Assembly: GCA_030697555.1 (NCBI GenBank)
Contig: JAUYPV010000009.1
Location: 1-64,000 of the forward strand
Direction of reading: 5' to 3'
Source of the DNA: Hyphomonadaceae bacterium
GTDB lineage: Bacteria > Pseudomonadota > Alphaproteobacteria > Caulobacterales > Hyphomonadaceae
DNA length: 64,000 nucleotides
Each line of letters begins with the position of its first letter. Position 1 is the stretch's first letter. The position numbers and the translations under genes are program-made. Shown piece after piece: positions 37,016 through 52,041 of this stretch. The notes below the pieces were generated by a model. That model was not told the DNA's origin and searched no databases. It saw nothing but the letters and a program-made list of their open reading frames with translations.

Positions 37016-37413
37016 TATGCGGCCTCGGAGGTTTGAGCGGCGACCGACGTGTCGCGCAGCAAAATGGTGATCTGGGAGAACGGCTTTTCAACGCGGACGC
37101 CCCTGCCCCGTGCACGAGCGTGCATGCGCTTCATCACGAGGTTCTTGCCGACATGGGCTTCGGCGACGACCAGGCTGTTGATGTCCAGGCCGTGATTGTT
37201 CTCGGCGTTGGCGATCGCCGAATAGAGCACCTTGCGGACTTCGGCCGCGGCGCGCTTCCGGCTGAACTGCAGTTCGTCCATGGCTTTCTGGGCCGGCAGG
37301 CCGCGAATGAGGCCGGCGATCAGATTCAGTTTCTGCGGGCTGATACGGGCCATGCGCAGAACCGCGCGGCTCTCGTTGGACGCCTGCTTCGGAGGAGCTT
37401 TTGCCTTGCCCAT
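37015..37413 (-). CDS. rplV: 50S ribosomal protein L22
   Basis: Large-subunit protein whose beta hairpin lines the exit tunnel. 132 aa. [40 protein letters not shown] and the C-terminal hairpin region [20 protein letters not shown] are characteristic. A lysine/proline-rich N-terminal lead ([14 protein letters not shown]) lengthens it beyond the 110-aa core. Standard order between rpsS and rpsC. Confidence 0.97.
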
Positions 37414-37414
37414 C

Positions 37415-37717
37415 TTACGACTTCCTCGCTGCCGCAGCCGGAGCCGCCGTCACTTTCTTGTCGCCGCTATGGCCGCGGAAAGTGCGGGTCGGCGCGAACT
37501 CGCCGAACTTGTGGCCGACCATCTCTTCCGAGACGTTGACCGGCACGAACGTCTTGCCGTTGTGGACCTGGAAGGTCAGGCCAATGAACTCCGGCAGGAT
37601 CGTCGAACGGCGCGACCACGTCTTGATCGGCGTGGAACGTGCGGCGTTCTTCGAGACTTCTGCTTTCTTGAGCAGATAGCCGTCGACGAAGGGGCCTTTC
37701 CATACGGAACGGGACAT
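37415..37717 (-). CDS. rpsS: 30S ribosomal protein S19
   Basis: Small-subunit head protein paired with S13. 100 aa from the ATG at 37717 ([20 protein letters not shown]); the ORF-track extension to 37816 runs through rplB in another frame. [20 protein letters not shown] and [17 protein letters not shown] are canonical, followed by a short Ala-rich tail. It ends 1 bp before the rplV start. Confidence 0.97.
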   Translation of the reverse strand: MSRSVWKGPFVDGYLLKKAEVSKNAARSTPIKTWSRRSTILPEFIGLTFQVHNGKTFVPVNVSEEMVGHKFGEFAPTRTFRGHSGDKKVTAAPAAAARKS

Positions 37718-37731
37718 CTTGCTTCTCTCCG

Positions 37732-38559
<828 letters not shown>

Positions 38560-38572
38560 GGCGTGTTGATCC

Positions 38573-38875
38573 TCAGAGCCCGGTCGTGACGTCGATGGAC
38601 TGGCCGTCCTTCAACGTAACGATCGCTTTCTTCACGTCCGAACGCTTGCCCGGGACGCCGCGGAATTGCTTGGTCTTGCCCTTCGTCACCATCGTGTTGA
38701 CCGACAAGACGTTGACGTTGAACAGCGCCTCGACCGCTTCCTTGATCTGCGGCTTGGTGGCGTCGAGGGGCACGCGGAACACGACCTTGTTCTGCTCGGA
38801 GATCATCGTGGTCTTTTCGGTGATGATCGGAGCGGTGAGGCGTCCGTAGTGAATGGATTTCGGAGCGGCGGCCAT
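38573..38875 (-). CDS. rplW: 50S ribosomal protein L23
   Basis: Tunnel-exit protein that binds trigger factor and SRP. 100 aa. [40 protein letters not shown] and the extended loop [20 protein letters not shown] are typical. Located between rplD (5 bp) and rplB. Confidence 0.97.
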   Translation of the reverse strand: MAAAPKSIHYGRLTAPIITEKTTMISEQNKVVFRVPLDATKPQIKEAVEALFNVNVLSVNTMVTKGKTKQFRGVPGKRSDVKKAIVTLKDGQSIDVTTGL

Positions 38876-38880
38876 GATCG

Positions 38881-39513
38881 TTACGCCTTCTCGGTAACAG
38901 CGAAGCGGGCGTTGACGCCCTCGACGGCTTCGCGCGTCAGCACCAGCGTCTTGCGGCGCATCACGTCGTAGACGTTGAGGCCGGCGAGCGGGAGGACGTC
39001 GATGTTGGGGATGTTGCGGGCGGCCTTGGCGAATTTCTCGTCGAGCTTTTCGCCGCCGATGACCAGGGCGTTCGAGATGCCAAGCTTCTTGAGCTGGATC
39101 GACACGTCCTTGGTTTTGTCGCCTTCGAGCACGTCCAGGATGATGAGAGCTTCGTCTTTCACCTTCGACGAGAGAGCATGTTTCATCGCCAGCGCGCGCA
39201 CTTTTTTCGGGAGCGCGTGAGCGTGGGAGTGCGGGTGCGGGCCATGGGCCGTGCCGCCGCCGACGAAAATCGGAGCGTTGCGCGAACCGTGACGGGCGCC
39301 GCCGGTGCCCTTCTGGTTGTAGAGCTTCTTGGTGGTGACGGAGACGTTCGAGCGCGACAGCGTCGAGTGCGTGCCCGCCTGGCGCTTGGACAGCTGGTAG
39401 CGGACCATGCGCTGGAGGATGTCCGAGCGGATTTCCGTGATGCCGAATACGGCGTCGTCGAGATCGATCTCGCCGGCCTTCTTCGCATCAAGCTTTACGA
39501 CGGGGAGTTTCAT
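38881..39513 (-). CDS. rplD: 50S ribosomal protein L4
   Basis: Large-subunit protein whose loop reaches the exit tunnel; in E. coli it represses the S10 operon. 210 aa from the ATG at 39513 ([20 protein letters not shown]), sharing one base with the rplC stop. The tunnel loop contains [20 protein letters not shown] and [20 protein letters not shown]. The C-terminal [20 protein letters not shown] is canonical. Confidence 0.97.
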   Translation of the reverse strand: MKLPVVKLDAKKAGEIDLDDAVFGITEIRSDILQRMVRYQLSKRQAGTHSTLSRSNVSVTTKKLYNQKGTGGARHGSRNAPIFVGGGTAHGPHPHSHAHALPKKVRALAMKHALSSKVKDEALIILDVLEGDKTKDVSIQLKKLGISNALVIGGEKLDEKFAKAARNIPNIDVLPLAGLNVYDVMRRKTLVLTREAVEGVNARFAVTEKA

Positions 39514-40277
39514 CAGCCCTGTCCCTCTTTGGAAGATTGGGCCGCTTCCTTGGCGCGAAGTTTCGCGGGCGTCGGCAGGTCTTTCGGCGCCTTGGTCTTC
39601 ACCGAGTCGCGGATCTCGACCCATCCATTCTCCGGGCCGGGAACGGCGCCGCGAATGAGGATCAGGCCGCGCTCTTCATCGGTGCGGACAACTTCGAGGT
39701 TCTGGGTGGTGACGCGCTCGACACCGAGGTGGCCGGCCATCTTCTTGCCCTTGAACACGCGGCCGGGATCCTGACGCTGGCCGGTCGAACCGTGCGAGCG
39801 GTGCGAGACCGAGACGCCGTGGGAAGCTTCCAGACCACCGAAATTCCAGCGCTTCATCGCGCCGGCGAAGCCCTTGCCCTTGGTGAGGCCGCAGATATCG
39901 ACCTTCTGGCCGGAAACAAAATGGTCGGCGCTGAGTTGGGCGCCGACCTCGAGAAGCATGTCGTCCGACACGCGGAATTCACGGATGATGGCCTTGGGCT
40001 CTACCGAGGCCTTGGCGAACTGGCCGCGGAGCGACTGGTTCACATTCTTGGCCTTGCGGGCGCCGGCGCCGAGAACAACGGCGGTATAACCGTCGTTGGC
40101 TTTGCGGGCGCCGACCTTCTCGCCGCGCTTCTTGACATCGACTTCGCGTTCCGTGGTGGTGCGCACGCCGATGACCTGGCAGCCTTCGAGCGACAGCACG
40201 GTGACGGGTATGTGAGCGCCATCAGCGCCGAACACACGCGTCATTCCGAGTTTCTTGGCGACGAGACCGGTACGCAT
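39513..40277 (-). CDS. rplC: 50S ribosomal protein L3
   Basis: Assembly-initiating protein close to the peptidyl transferase centre. 254 aa, longer than the 209-aa E. coli form because of a Lys/Ala-rich C-terminal extension ([19 protein letters not shown]). [20 protein letters not shown] and the loop region [20 protein letters not shown], with the Gln that is methylated in enterobacteria, are present. Shares one base with the rpsJ stop. Confidence 0.97.
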   Translation of the reverse strand: MRTGLVAKKLGMTRVFGADGAHIPVTVLSLEGCQVIGVRTTTEREVDVKKRGEKVGARKANDGYTAVVLGAGARKAKNVNQSLRGQFAKASVEPKAIIREFRVSDDMLLEVGAQLSADHFVSGQKVDICGLTKGKGFAGAMKRWNFGGLEASHGVSVSHRSHGSTGQRQDPGRVFKGKKMAGHLGVERVTTQNLEVVRTDEERGLILIRGAVPGPENGWVEIRDSVKTKAPKDLPTPAKLRAKEAAQSSKEGQG

Positions 40278-40594
40278 CAGCTGTTCCCCAGCTTGATCTC
40301 CACGGCGACGCCGGCGGAGAGGTCCAGTTTCATGAGGGCGTCGACGGTCTGCGGCGTCGGATCGACGATATCGAGCACGCGCTTGTGCGTACGGATCTCG
40401 AACTGCTCGCGGGACTTCTTGTCGATGTGGGGGGAGCGGTTGACGGTGAATTTCTCGATGCGGGTGGGCAGCGGAACCGGTCCGCGTACCTGAGCGCCCG
40501 TGCGCTTGGCGGTCGACACGATCTCGCGCGCCGACATATCGAGCGCCCGATGGTCGAAGGCCTTGAGCCTAATTCGAATATTCTGTCGTTCCAT
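40277..40594 (-). CDS. rpsJ: 30S ribosomal protein S10
   Basis: Small-subunit head protein, also the NusE partner of NusB in antitermination. 105 aa from the ATG at 40594 ([20 protein letters not shown]). [20 protein letters not shown] and the C-terminal [16 protein letters not shown] are typical. It is the first gene of the S10 operon; unlike many relatives it is separated from tuf by a two-gene insert, and it has its own promoter. Confidence 0.97.
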   Translation of the reverse strand: MERQNIRIRLKAFDHRALDMSAREIVSTAKRTGAQVRGPVPLPTRIEKFTVNRSPHIDKKSREQFEIRTHKRVLDIVDPTPQTVDALMKLDLSAGVAVEIKLGNS

Positions 40595-40743
40595 CGGTCC
40601 ACCGAAACAGCGTGAATGCAGCCAAGCCGGGATCAAGTCCCCCGGCGGGCCGCCGCACTCGTTGAGTTTTTCCTTTTGTTTCCGGGCCTTGCGTTTGCTT
40701 CAGAAGCGCTGAAACACAGCCAAGGCCGTGGAAACGAGGCCGG

Positions 40744-40772
40744 GTGATAGTCCGGGGCCCTAACCACGTCAA
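40744..40772 (-). promoter_or_regulatory. Sigma70-like promoter for the S10 operon
   Basis: On the minus strand TTGACG, a 17-bp spacer and TATCAC lie about 150 bp ahead of rpsJ. The rest of the 369-bp gene-free stretch 40595-40963 holds the rpsJ leader on the low side (with a pyrimidine-rich tract near 40665) and the upstream region of the divergent lipoprotein gene on the high side. I see no other convincing signal in it. Confidence 0.65.
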
Positions 40773-40963
40773 GCGCCCGTTTCTTGTAAGGCTGCAAAGT
40801 ACTCCAGAGGTCTTGAGCGCGCGGAAATGAGGCGACAATTACGAGTCTTCCGTCTCGAATCCGAACAAATCGGTCGCTGCAAAGCGAACATTTCGAGCGG
40901 AACGAGCTGTGCTTGCTGGCCGACACCCGGCGCGCCACAGTCTGCCGAAAATTGGGGGGAACG

Positions 40964-41878
40964 ATGCAAAATCACATCATTGCGTTGAGTGTAAGCGCCT
41001 TGGTCGTCGCGTTGATGGGCGGTTGCTCGACGGTCGCAAAGAACGGAGATCCGTCTTCCTACCCAGAAGCAGCTTACTGGGTGATGTCTCCTGTCTCGGC
41101 TTCGCTTGCAGGTGAAACGCAGCGGGCAAGAATAGGAGAACTTCTCTTCCGACAGGACTTTGTTGCTGCAAGCGAAGCGAAGCTTTCGGAGCGCGTCTCG
41201 ATTCCTATTCCACCGGCTTCGCTCTGGAACAAGTCACCCGGAAATGCCGAATATGCGCCTGAGACCTCGTTTAGTCAGATAGACGGGGTCATGCGCGGAC
41301 ATTTGGCCTTCTGCGACCGACGCGTGACCTATCGATCAAGGGAACCCATAATGGACGGTCGGATAGTGCGCTTGTGTCTCGTTGATCGAGATCGCAATGG
41401 CACCTTCGATACCTTCTATTGGGGTGGCGTTATCGGTTATTGGGGTGGAGCCATCGGTACCGACATTTTCGCGCCCTCGACCCTCGAAGGCAATCCGGAT
41501 CAAGGCGTTGCAATCCCCTACGAGTTGCAGAAGGAACAAACTGGACGCCTCCTTTCCGCCGGGGCCGTGGTTACCGAGAGTATACTGGGTGCCTATCGGC
41601 TGGAGTTTGCCGTATCCGACGCGAAACGTCCCCAAACGCTACACGAGGCAAATGGCGACCGCGGCGCATCAACCCGCCCAATGGGCGGCGGTGTGCTCGA
41701 CGCGCAGATTATCCACTTTCGGGACACCGACATTCCGCTCACTCTCAACTTGTTAGGCGCTCAGGTGGAGATAAGCGCAATCACCGATGGCGTCGTAAGC
41801 TATCGCGTCAAATCTGGTTTCGATTCAACGCGCCCGATGCTTATCGGGTACTCGGGGGAGCTACCGCGAAACGAGTAG
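40964..41878 (+). CDS. Putative lipoprotein of unknown function (insert between tuf and rpsJ)
   Basis: Not recognised. 304 aa from the ATG at 40964, with a strong GGGGGGA ribosome-binding site; the track start at 40913 is less likely. The N terminus MQNHIIALSVSALVVALMGG continues into lipobox MGGC, so the protein is probably lipid-anchored. The remainder is beta-rich, with a glycine/tryptophan stretch (TFYWGGVIGYWGGAIGTDIF) and a calcium-loop-like DRDRNGTFD. It is the only plus-strand gene in the translation supercluster, and its codons look more AT-rich than those of its neighbours, which suggests later acquisition. Function unknown. Confidence 0.7.
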   Translation: MQNHIIALSVSALVVALMGGCSTVAKNGDPSSYPEAAYWVMSPVSASLAGETQRARIGELLFRQDFVAASEAKLSERVSIPIPPASLWNKSPGNAEYAPETSFSQIDGVMRGHLAFCDRRVTYRSREPIMDGRIVRLCLVDRDRNGTFDTFYWGGVIGYWGGAIGTDIFAPSTLEGNPDQGVAIPYELQKEQTGRLLSAGAVVTESILGAYRLEFAVSDAKRPQTLHEANGDRGASTRPMGGGVLDAQIIHFRDTDIPLTLNLLGAQVEISAITDGVVSYRVKSGFDSTRPMLIGYSGELPRNE

Positions 41879-41921
41879 AGCCACTTTTTTTCTGTGCGCC
41901 GCGCATGTGGGCTCGAACGCC

Positions 41922-42254
41922 CTAAGAGCCGGCGTAAGGCCCTGCTTCCCTGCCCGTCATTACCAGGGTCAGCGAGATGATCGTGGCGCGTTTTTCCTGC
42001 AGGACCAGGGTGGCGGGATCGCTGGCGTACGCATCCATGGCAGCCTTGTCCGGGAAGCTGACGACATGGATTTCGTAGGGTGTGGCGTCTTCCGGCCCGG
42101 TGGCGAGCCCCGTGGGGCTGGTGCGGACGGCAGCGTCGATCCGGCCGCCGTGCGCGGCCATCCTGACGACAGCCTCCCGCTCGAACGCCTCGAAGGCCGC
42201 TTCCTGGCCTTTGTGGATCCAGATGCTGACTAGCCGCACGTAGCGCCCCGCCAT
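41922..42254 (-). CDS. Dimeric alpha/beta-barrel domain protein (DUF1330-like)
   Basis: 110 aa from the ATG at 42254, preceded by GGGAGGGG; the track start at 42272 is a TTG. The pattern RYVRLVSIWIHKGQEAAFEA, then FEREAVVRMAAHGGRI, then YEIHVVSFPDKAAMDAYASD with a C-terminal strand (ATIISLTLVMTG) fits a ferredoxin-like ABM/DUF1330 barrel. Such domains bind small molecules or act as monooxygenases or dehydratases; no catalytic residue can be assigned. It lies between the tuf terminator and the plus-strand lipoprotein gene, convergent with the latter. Confidence 0.7.
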   Translation of the reverse strand: MAGRYVRLVSIWIHKGQEAAFEAFEREAVVRMAAHGGRIDAAVRTSPTGLATGPEDATPYEIHVVSFPDKAAMDAYASDPATLVLQEKRATIISLTLVMTGREAGPYAGS

Positions 42255-42296
42255 TTGCCCCTCCCTGCCCAACTAGACTAGCACCTCAAAAGCGAA

Positions 42297-42320
42297 AGGG
42301 CGCTGGTTTCCCAGCGCCCT
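42297..42320 (-). terminator. Rho-independent terminator after tuf
   Basis: A perfect 10-bp stem (AGGGCGCTGG / CCAGCGCCCT) with a TTTC loop, followed on the minus strand by TTCGCTTTTGAG. It lies about 28 bp beyond the tuf stop codon and closes the rpsL-rpsG-fusA-tuf unit. Confidence 0.85.
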
Positions 42321-42347
42321 CTCTAGGGTCTCAGATTTCCGTCGAGC

Positions 42348-43538
42348 TTAAACGAGAATTTTCGCCACAACGCCCGAGCCGACCGTGCGGCCGCCTTCGC
42401 GGATGGCGAAGCGCTGCTTTTCTTCGAGCGCGATCGGCGCGATCAACTCGACCACCAGCTTCACGTTGTCGCCAGGCATAACCATCTCGGTGCCCGCGGG
42501 CAGCTCGACGATGCCGGTGACGTCCGTGGTGCGGAAGTAGAATTGCGGACGGTAGTTGGCGAAGAATGGGGTGTGGCGGCCGCCTTCGTCCTTGTTAAGG
42601 ACGTAAACCTCGGCTTCGAACTTCTTGTGCGGCTTCACGCTGCCGGGCTTGCAAAGAACCTGGCCACGCTCGACCTGCTCGCGGTCAATGCCGCGGAGGA
42701 GAACGCCGACGTTGTCGCCAGCCTGGCCCTGATCGAGCAGCTTGCGGAACATTTCCACGCCCGTGCAGATCGTTTTCTGCGTGTCCTTGATGCCGACGAT
42801 TTCGAGTTCGTCGCCAACGCGAACGATGCCGCGGTCGACCTTGCCGGTCACAACGGTACCGCGGCCGGAGATCGAGAACACGTCCTCGATCGCCATCAGG
42901 AAGGGCTGGTCGAGGGGCCGTTCCGGCGTCGGGATGAAGGCGTCAACGGCGTCCATCAGAGCGAGAATGGACTTCTCGCCGATTTCCGGATCACGGCCTT
43001 CGACGGCGGCCAACGCCGAGCCCGGGATGATCGGGAGCGTGTCGCCGGGGAAGTTGTACGAGGACAGCAGTTCGCGGACTTCGAGTTCCACGAGGTCGAG
43101 CAGTTCCTTGTCGTCGACCATGTCGACCTTGTTCAGGTACACGACCAGCGCGGGCACGCCGACCTGGCGGGCGAGCAGGATGTGCTCGCGGGTCTGCGGC
43201 ATCGGGCCGTCGGCTGCCGACACCACGAGAATGCCGCCGTCCATCTGGGCCGCGCCCGTGATCATGTTCTTCACGTAGTCGGCGTGGCCGGGGCAATCGA
43301 CGTGCGCGTAGTGACGGTTTTTCGTCTCGTACTCGACGTGCGCCGTGTTGATCGTGATGCCGCGCGCTTTCTCTTCGGGCGCAGCGTCGATCTCGTCGTA
43401 TTTCTTGGCGGTCGCGCCGCCGGACTTGGCGAGAATAATCGTGATCGCCGCTGTCAGCGTCGTCTTGCCATGGTCAACGTGGCCGATCGTGCCGACGTTT
43501 ACGTGGGGCTTCGTACGCGCAAACTTTTCCTTGGACAT
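42348..43538 (-). CDS. tuf: Elongation factor Tu
   Basis: GTPase that delivers aminoacyl-tRNA to the ribosome. 396 aa, normal length. G1 is [16 protein letters not shown]2 region [21 protein letters not shown]3 DCPGHADY, G4 NKVDM and G5 GSALAA. Domains 2 and 3 follow with [20 protein letters not shown] and [20 protein letters not shown], ending [11 protein letters not shown]. It is the last gene of the str operon. This is the only tuf copy in the window; none precedes secE. Confidence 0.99.
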   Translation of the reverse strand: MSKEKFARTKPHVNVGTIGHVDHGKTTLTAAITIILAKSGGATAKKYDEIDAAPEEKARGITINTAHVEYETKNRHYAHVDCPGHADYVKNMITGAAQMDGGILVVSAADGPMPQTREHILLARQVGVPALVVYLNKVDMVDDKELLDLVELEVRELLSSYNFPGDTLPIIPGSALAAVEGRDPEIGEKSILALMDAVDAFIPTPERPLDQPFLMAIEDVFSISGRGTVVTGKVDRGIVRVGDELEIVGIKDTQKTICTGVEMFRKLLDQGQAGDNVGVLLRGIDREQVERGQVLCKPGSVKPHKKFEAEVYVLNKDEGGRHTPFFANYRPQFYFRTTDVTGIVELPAGTEMVMPGDNVKLVVELIAPIALEEKQRFAIREGGRTVGSGVVAKILV

Positions 43539-43597
43539 CGCTTTTTACTCCGTAGCTCCTGCTTCAGGGCGGTCGGGGCCGTTAGGCGCCGGCCTCA

Positions 43598-45676
<2,079 letters not shown>

Positions 45677-45716
45677 GGGGAGCGCCCTTGAATCTATGCG
45701 GCGAACCGCCGGCTGA

Positions 45717-46187
45717 TTACCAGCGGTAGTGCGAGAAGGCCCGGTTGGCTTCCGCCATACGGTGAGTGTCTTCCCGCTTCTTCACCGCCGACCCCCGGCC
45801 GTGCGCAGCGTCCAGCATTTCTGCAGCCAGACGCTCTTCCATTGTGTTTTCCGAACGTGCGCGCGCGGCGATGATCAGCCAGCGGATGGCGAGAGCCTGA
45901 CGGCGCTCGGGACGCACTTCGACCGGAACCTGGTAGGTTGCGCCGCCTACGCGGCGCGAACGGACTTCAACCGATGGCGCAACATTGCCGAGGGCTTCGT
46001 GGAACAGCTCAGGCGCCGGACGCTTGGACTTCGAAGCGACGGTCTCGAGTGCGCCGTACACGATCTGCTCGGCGGCGGACTTTTTGCCCTGGTACATCAC
46101 CTGGTTCATGAAGCGGGTGATGACCTGATCGCCGTACTGGGCGTCGGGAAGGACCTGGCGTTTTTCTGCGCGGTGACGACGGGACAT
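45717..46187 (-). CDS. rpsG: 30S ribosomal protein S7
   Basis: Head assembly protein; in E. coli also a translational repressor of the str operon. 156 aa, normal length. [20 protein letters not shown], then [20 protein letters not shown] and [20 protein letters not shown]. The C terminus [15 protein letters not shown] is canonical. 18 bp after rpsL. Confidence 0.98.
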   Translation of the reverse strand: MSRRHRAEKRQVLPDAQYGDQVITRFMNQVMYQGKKSAAEQIVYGALETVASKSKRPAPELFHEALGNVAPSVEVRSRRVGGATYQVPVEVRPERRQALAIRWLIIAARARSENTMEERLAAEMLDAAHGRGSAVKKREDTHRMAEANRAFSHYRW

Positions 46188-46205
46188 TTTTCTTGCTTAC
46201 CTGAA

Positions 46206-46577
46206 TTACTTCGGACGCTTCACGCCGTAGAGCGAGCGGCGCTGCTTGCGGTCTTTGACGCCTTGAGTGTCGAGAACGCCGCGGAGGATGTGGTAGCGAA
46301 CGCCGGGCAAGTCTTTCACGCGGCCGCCGCGGATCAGCACGACCGAGTGCTCCTGCAGATTGTGACCTTCGCCGGGGATGTAGCAGACCGCTTCGTGCTG
46401 CGTGGTGAGACGCACCTTGGCGACTTTGCGAAGCGCCGAGTTCGGCTTCTTCGGCGTCGTCGTATAGACGCGGGTGCAGACGCCGCGGCGCTGCGGGCAC
46501 GATTTGAGGGCGGGAACCTTGTTCCGCTTCGGCTTGTCTTGCCGCGGTTTGCGGATGAGCTGCTGAATCGTCGGCAT
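46206..46577 (-). CDS. rpsL: 30S ribosomal protein S12
   Basis: Decoding-centre protein. 123 aa from the ATG at 46577 ([20 protein letters not shown]); the track start at 46625 is upstream leader. The loops where streptomycin-resistance substitutions arise carry wild-type lysines: [18 protein letters not shown] and [19 protein letters not shown]. First gene of the str operon, with a promoter about 160 bp upstream. Confidence 0.98.
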   Translation of the reverse strand: MPTIQQLIRKPRQDKPKRNKVPALKSCPQRRGVCTRVYTTTPKKPNSALRKVAKVRLTTQHEAVCYIPGEGHNLQEHSVVLIRGGRVKDLPGVRYHILRGVLDTQGVKDRKQRRSLYGVKRPK

Positions 46578-46737
46578 TAGTCCTCGCGTCTCTGGCGACC
46601 GGTCAAAAAACACATGCCGCGACAAGGCTCACGCCTGCCCCGGCCGAACTCTATAGGAGGCTTTCGCTCTCTTAAGGTCACACCACCCAACCGCGTCTGG
46701 AACGTATTCCACGGCCGGTCCGGCGATGTGAAGCGGG

Positions 46738-46766
46738 GCTATACTGGCCTCCCCCAACGGGGTCAA
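46738..46766 (-). promoter_or_regulatory. Sigma70-like promoter for rpsL-rpsG-fusA-tuf
   Basis: On the minus strand TTGACC, a 17-bp spacer and TATAGC lie between the disrupted hydrolase and rpsL. This places the str operon under its own promoter, independent of rpoBC. The leader to rpsL is about 160 nt. Confidence 0.7.
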
Positions 46767-46817
46767 GTGCGGGGAAGGCCACAAAATGCGGCTCCCCGCA
46801 CCTCTCGCCGGAGCGGC

Positions 46818-47686
46818 TTATCGGGCGGCGATGAACCGTGAAACCACAGCCGCGAACGCCTCCGGCTCGTCCACCGTCACGAGGTGGCTGGCCTCGGGGA
46901 AGACGATGAGTTCCGCCTTGCCTGCCGGCAGGGCCTCCGCCACCTCCCTGCCCCATACCGCCGGTGTCACCGGGTCGTGCTCGCCGAGGATAACCAGGAC
47001 GGGGCATTCGACCCGGGACAGGCGGTTCCGATGGTCAAAACGCCAGGCTTCGCCTGAAGGCGCGAAGAATCGCTGGGTCGCGACCGGATTCATGGCCGCG
47101 CGCGCCCCGGATGCCGCCAACGAGGACAGGTCGCCTTTCCGGGAATAGAGCGGCAGGCAATGGCGGAAGAATGCAGCGTAGTCGTCCGACGTCGGGTTCC
47201 CGTACAGGGCTCGGGCGGCCTGGCCGGCCTCGGGCCCGCCCAGGCGTTCGTAACCCGCGACCAGCTCGTCCTGGTTCATGCGCAAACAGGCGTTCAGGAG
47301 GACGGCGCCGCCGGCATGGCCGGGATGCCGGGATGCCGGGCCAGATAGGCCTGGACCATCATCGACCCGCCCGACGAGCCGAGGACGATGGGTTTCTGGA
47401 TGCCCAGGACATCGCAGAAGGCCGCGATGTCATCGCCCCACTGGTTGAGCGTCCAGCCTGCCGGGTCACCATGATCACTGCGGCCGCCGCCGCGCGGGTC
47501 GAGATAGACAAGCTGCGCCGCGTCGGCGAAGCGGTCGAAGAAAGGACGCAGGGTCTGGTGGTCGCCGCCTGGCCCGCCGGGAATGCAGACCAGGGTCGGC
47601 TTTTCCTTGAGGCCATCGCCCGCGATTTCGAGCTTCGGATTGAACACGTCGAAGAACAAACGCACGCCGTTGACGTTCGCGTACAT
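46818..47686 (-). pseudogene. Alpha/beta hydrolase (proline iminopeptidase-like) broken by an 8-bp tandem duplication
   Basis: Two adjacent ORFs make one hydrolase. The upstream part (47294-47686) has NVNGVRLFFDVFNPK, the oxyanion motif CIPGGPGGDHQTL, DPRGGGRSD and the nucleophile elbow VLGSSGGSM. The downstream part (46818-47285) has the acid in VLVILGEHDPVTP and the catalytic His in PEASHLVTVDEPEAF. Between them the minus strand reads GGCATCCC twice in tandem. Removing one copy restores a single 286-aa frame through RHPGHAGGAVLLNACLRMNQ. As written, the first ORF stops after PGIPAMPAAPSS. It is either a recent pseudogene, a slippage site, or a sequencing error. Confidence 0.88.
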
Positions 47687-47749
47687 GAGACGCCTCCAGA
47701 TCTGATGATGAGTGAATACGCCCTTGGACGCTGGCGCCAGCGCTAGCCC

Positions 47750-47788
47750 AAACGCAGCGACGGCGGACTTTCGCCCGCCGTCGCGTTT
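47750..47788 (-). terminator. Hairpin terminator after rpoC
   Basis: A long stem (arms AAACGC plus GCGACGGCGG on one side, CCGCCGTCGC plus GTTT on the other, with one bulged A) begins 22 bp past the rpoC stop. On the minus strand the hairpin is followed by GGGCTAGCGC, with no U-run. A separate perfect 14-bp palindrome CGCTGGCGCCAGCG follows at 47729-47742. Together they probably end the rpoBC transcript or stabilise its 3' end. Confidence 0.6.
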
Positions 47789-47810
47789 AGGTCTGGTTGT
47801 CTGGCCTGCC

Positions 47811-51965
<4,155 letters not shown>

Positions 51966-52041
51966 GTCGTTTTCCCTCTAGGGGTGATCCGCCGGCCGTA
52001 GCCGGCGGAAAGGTATTGCGAATGGTAGACGGCGGGGCGGA

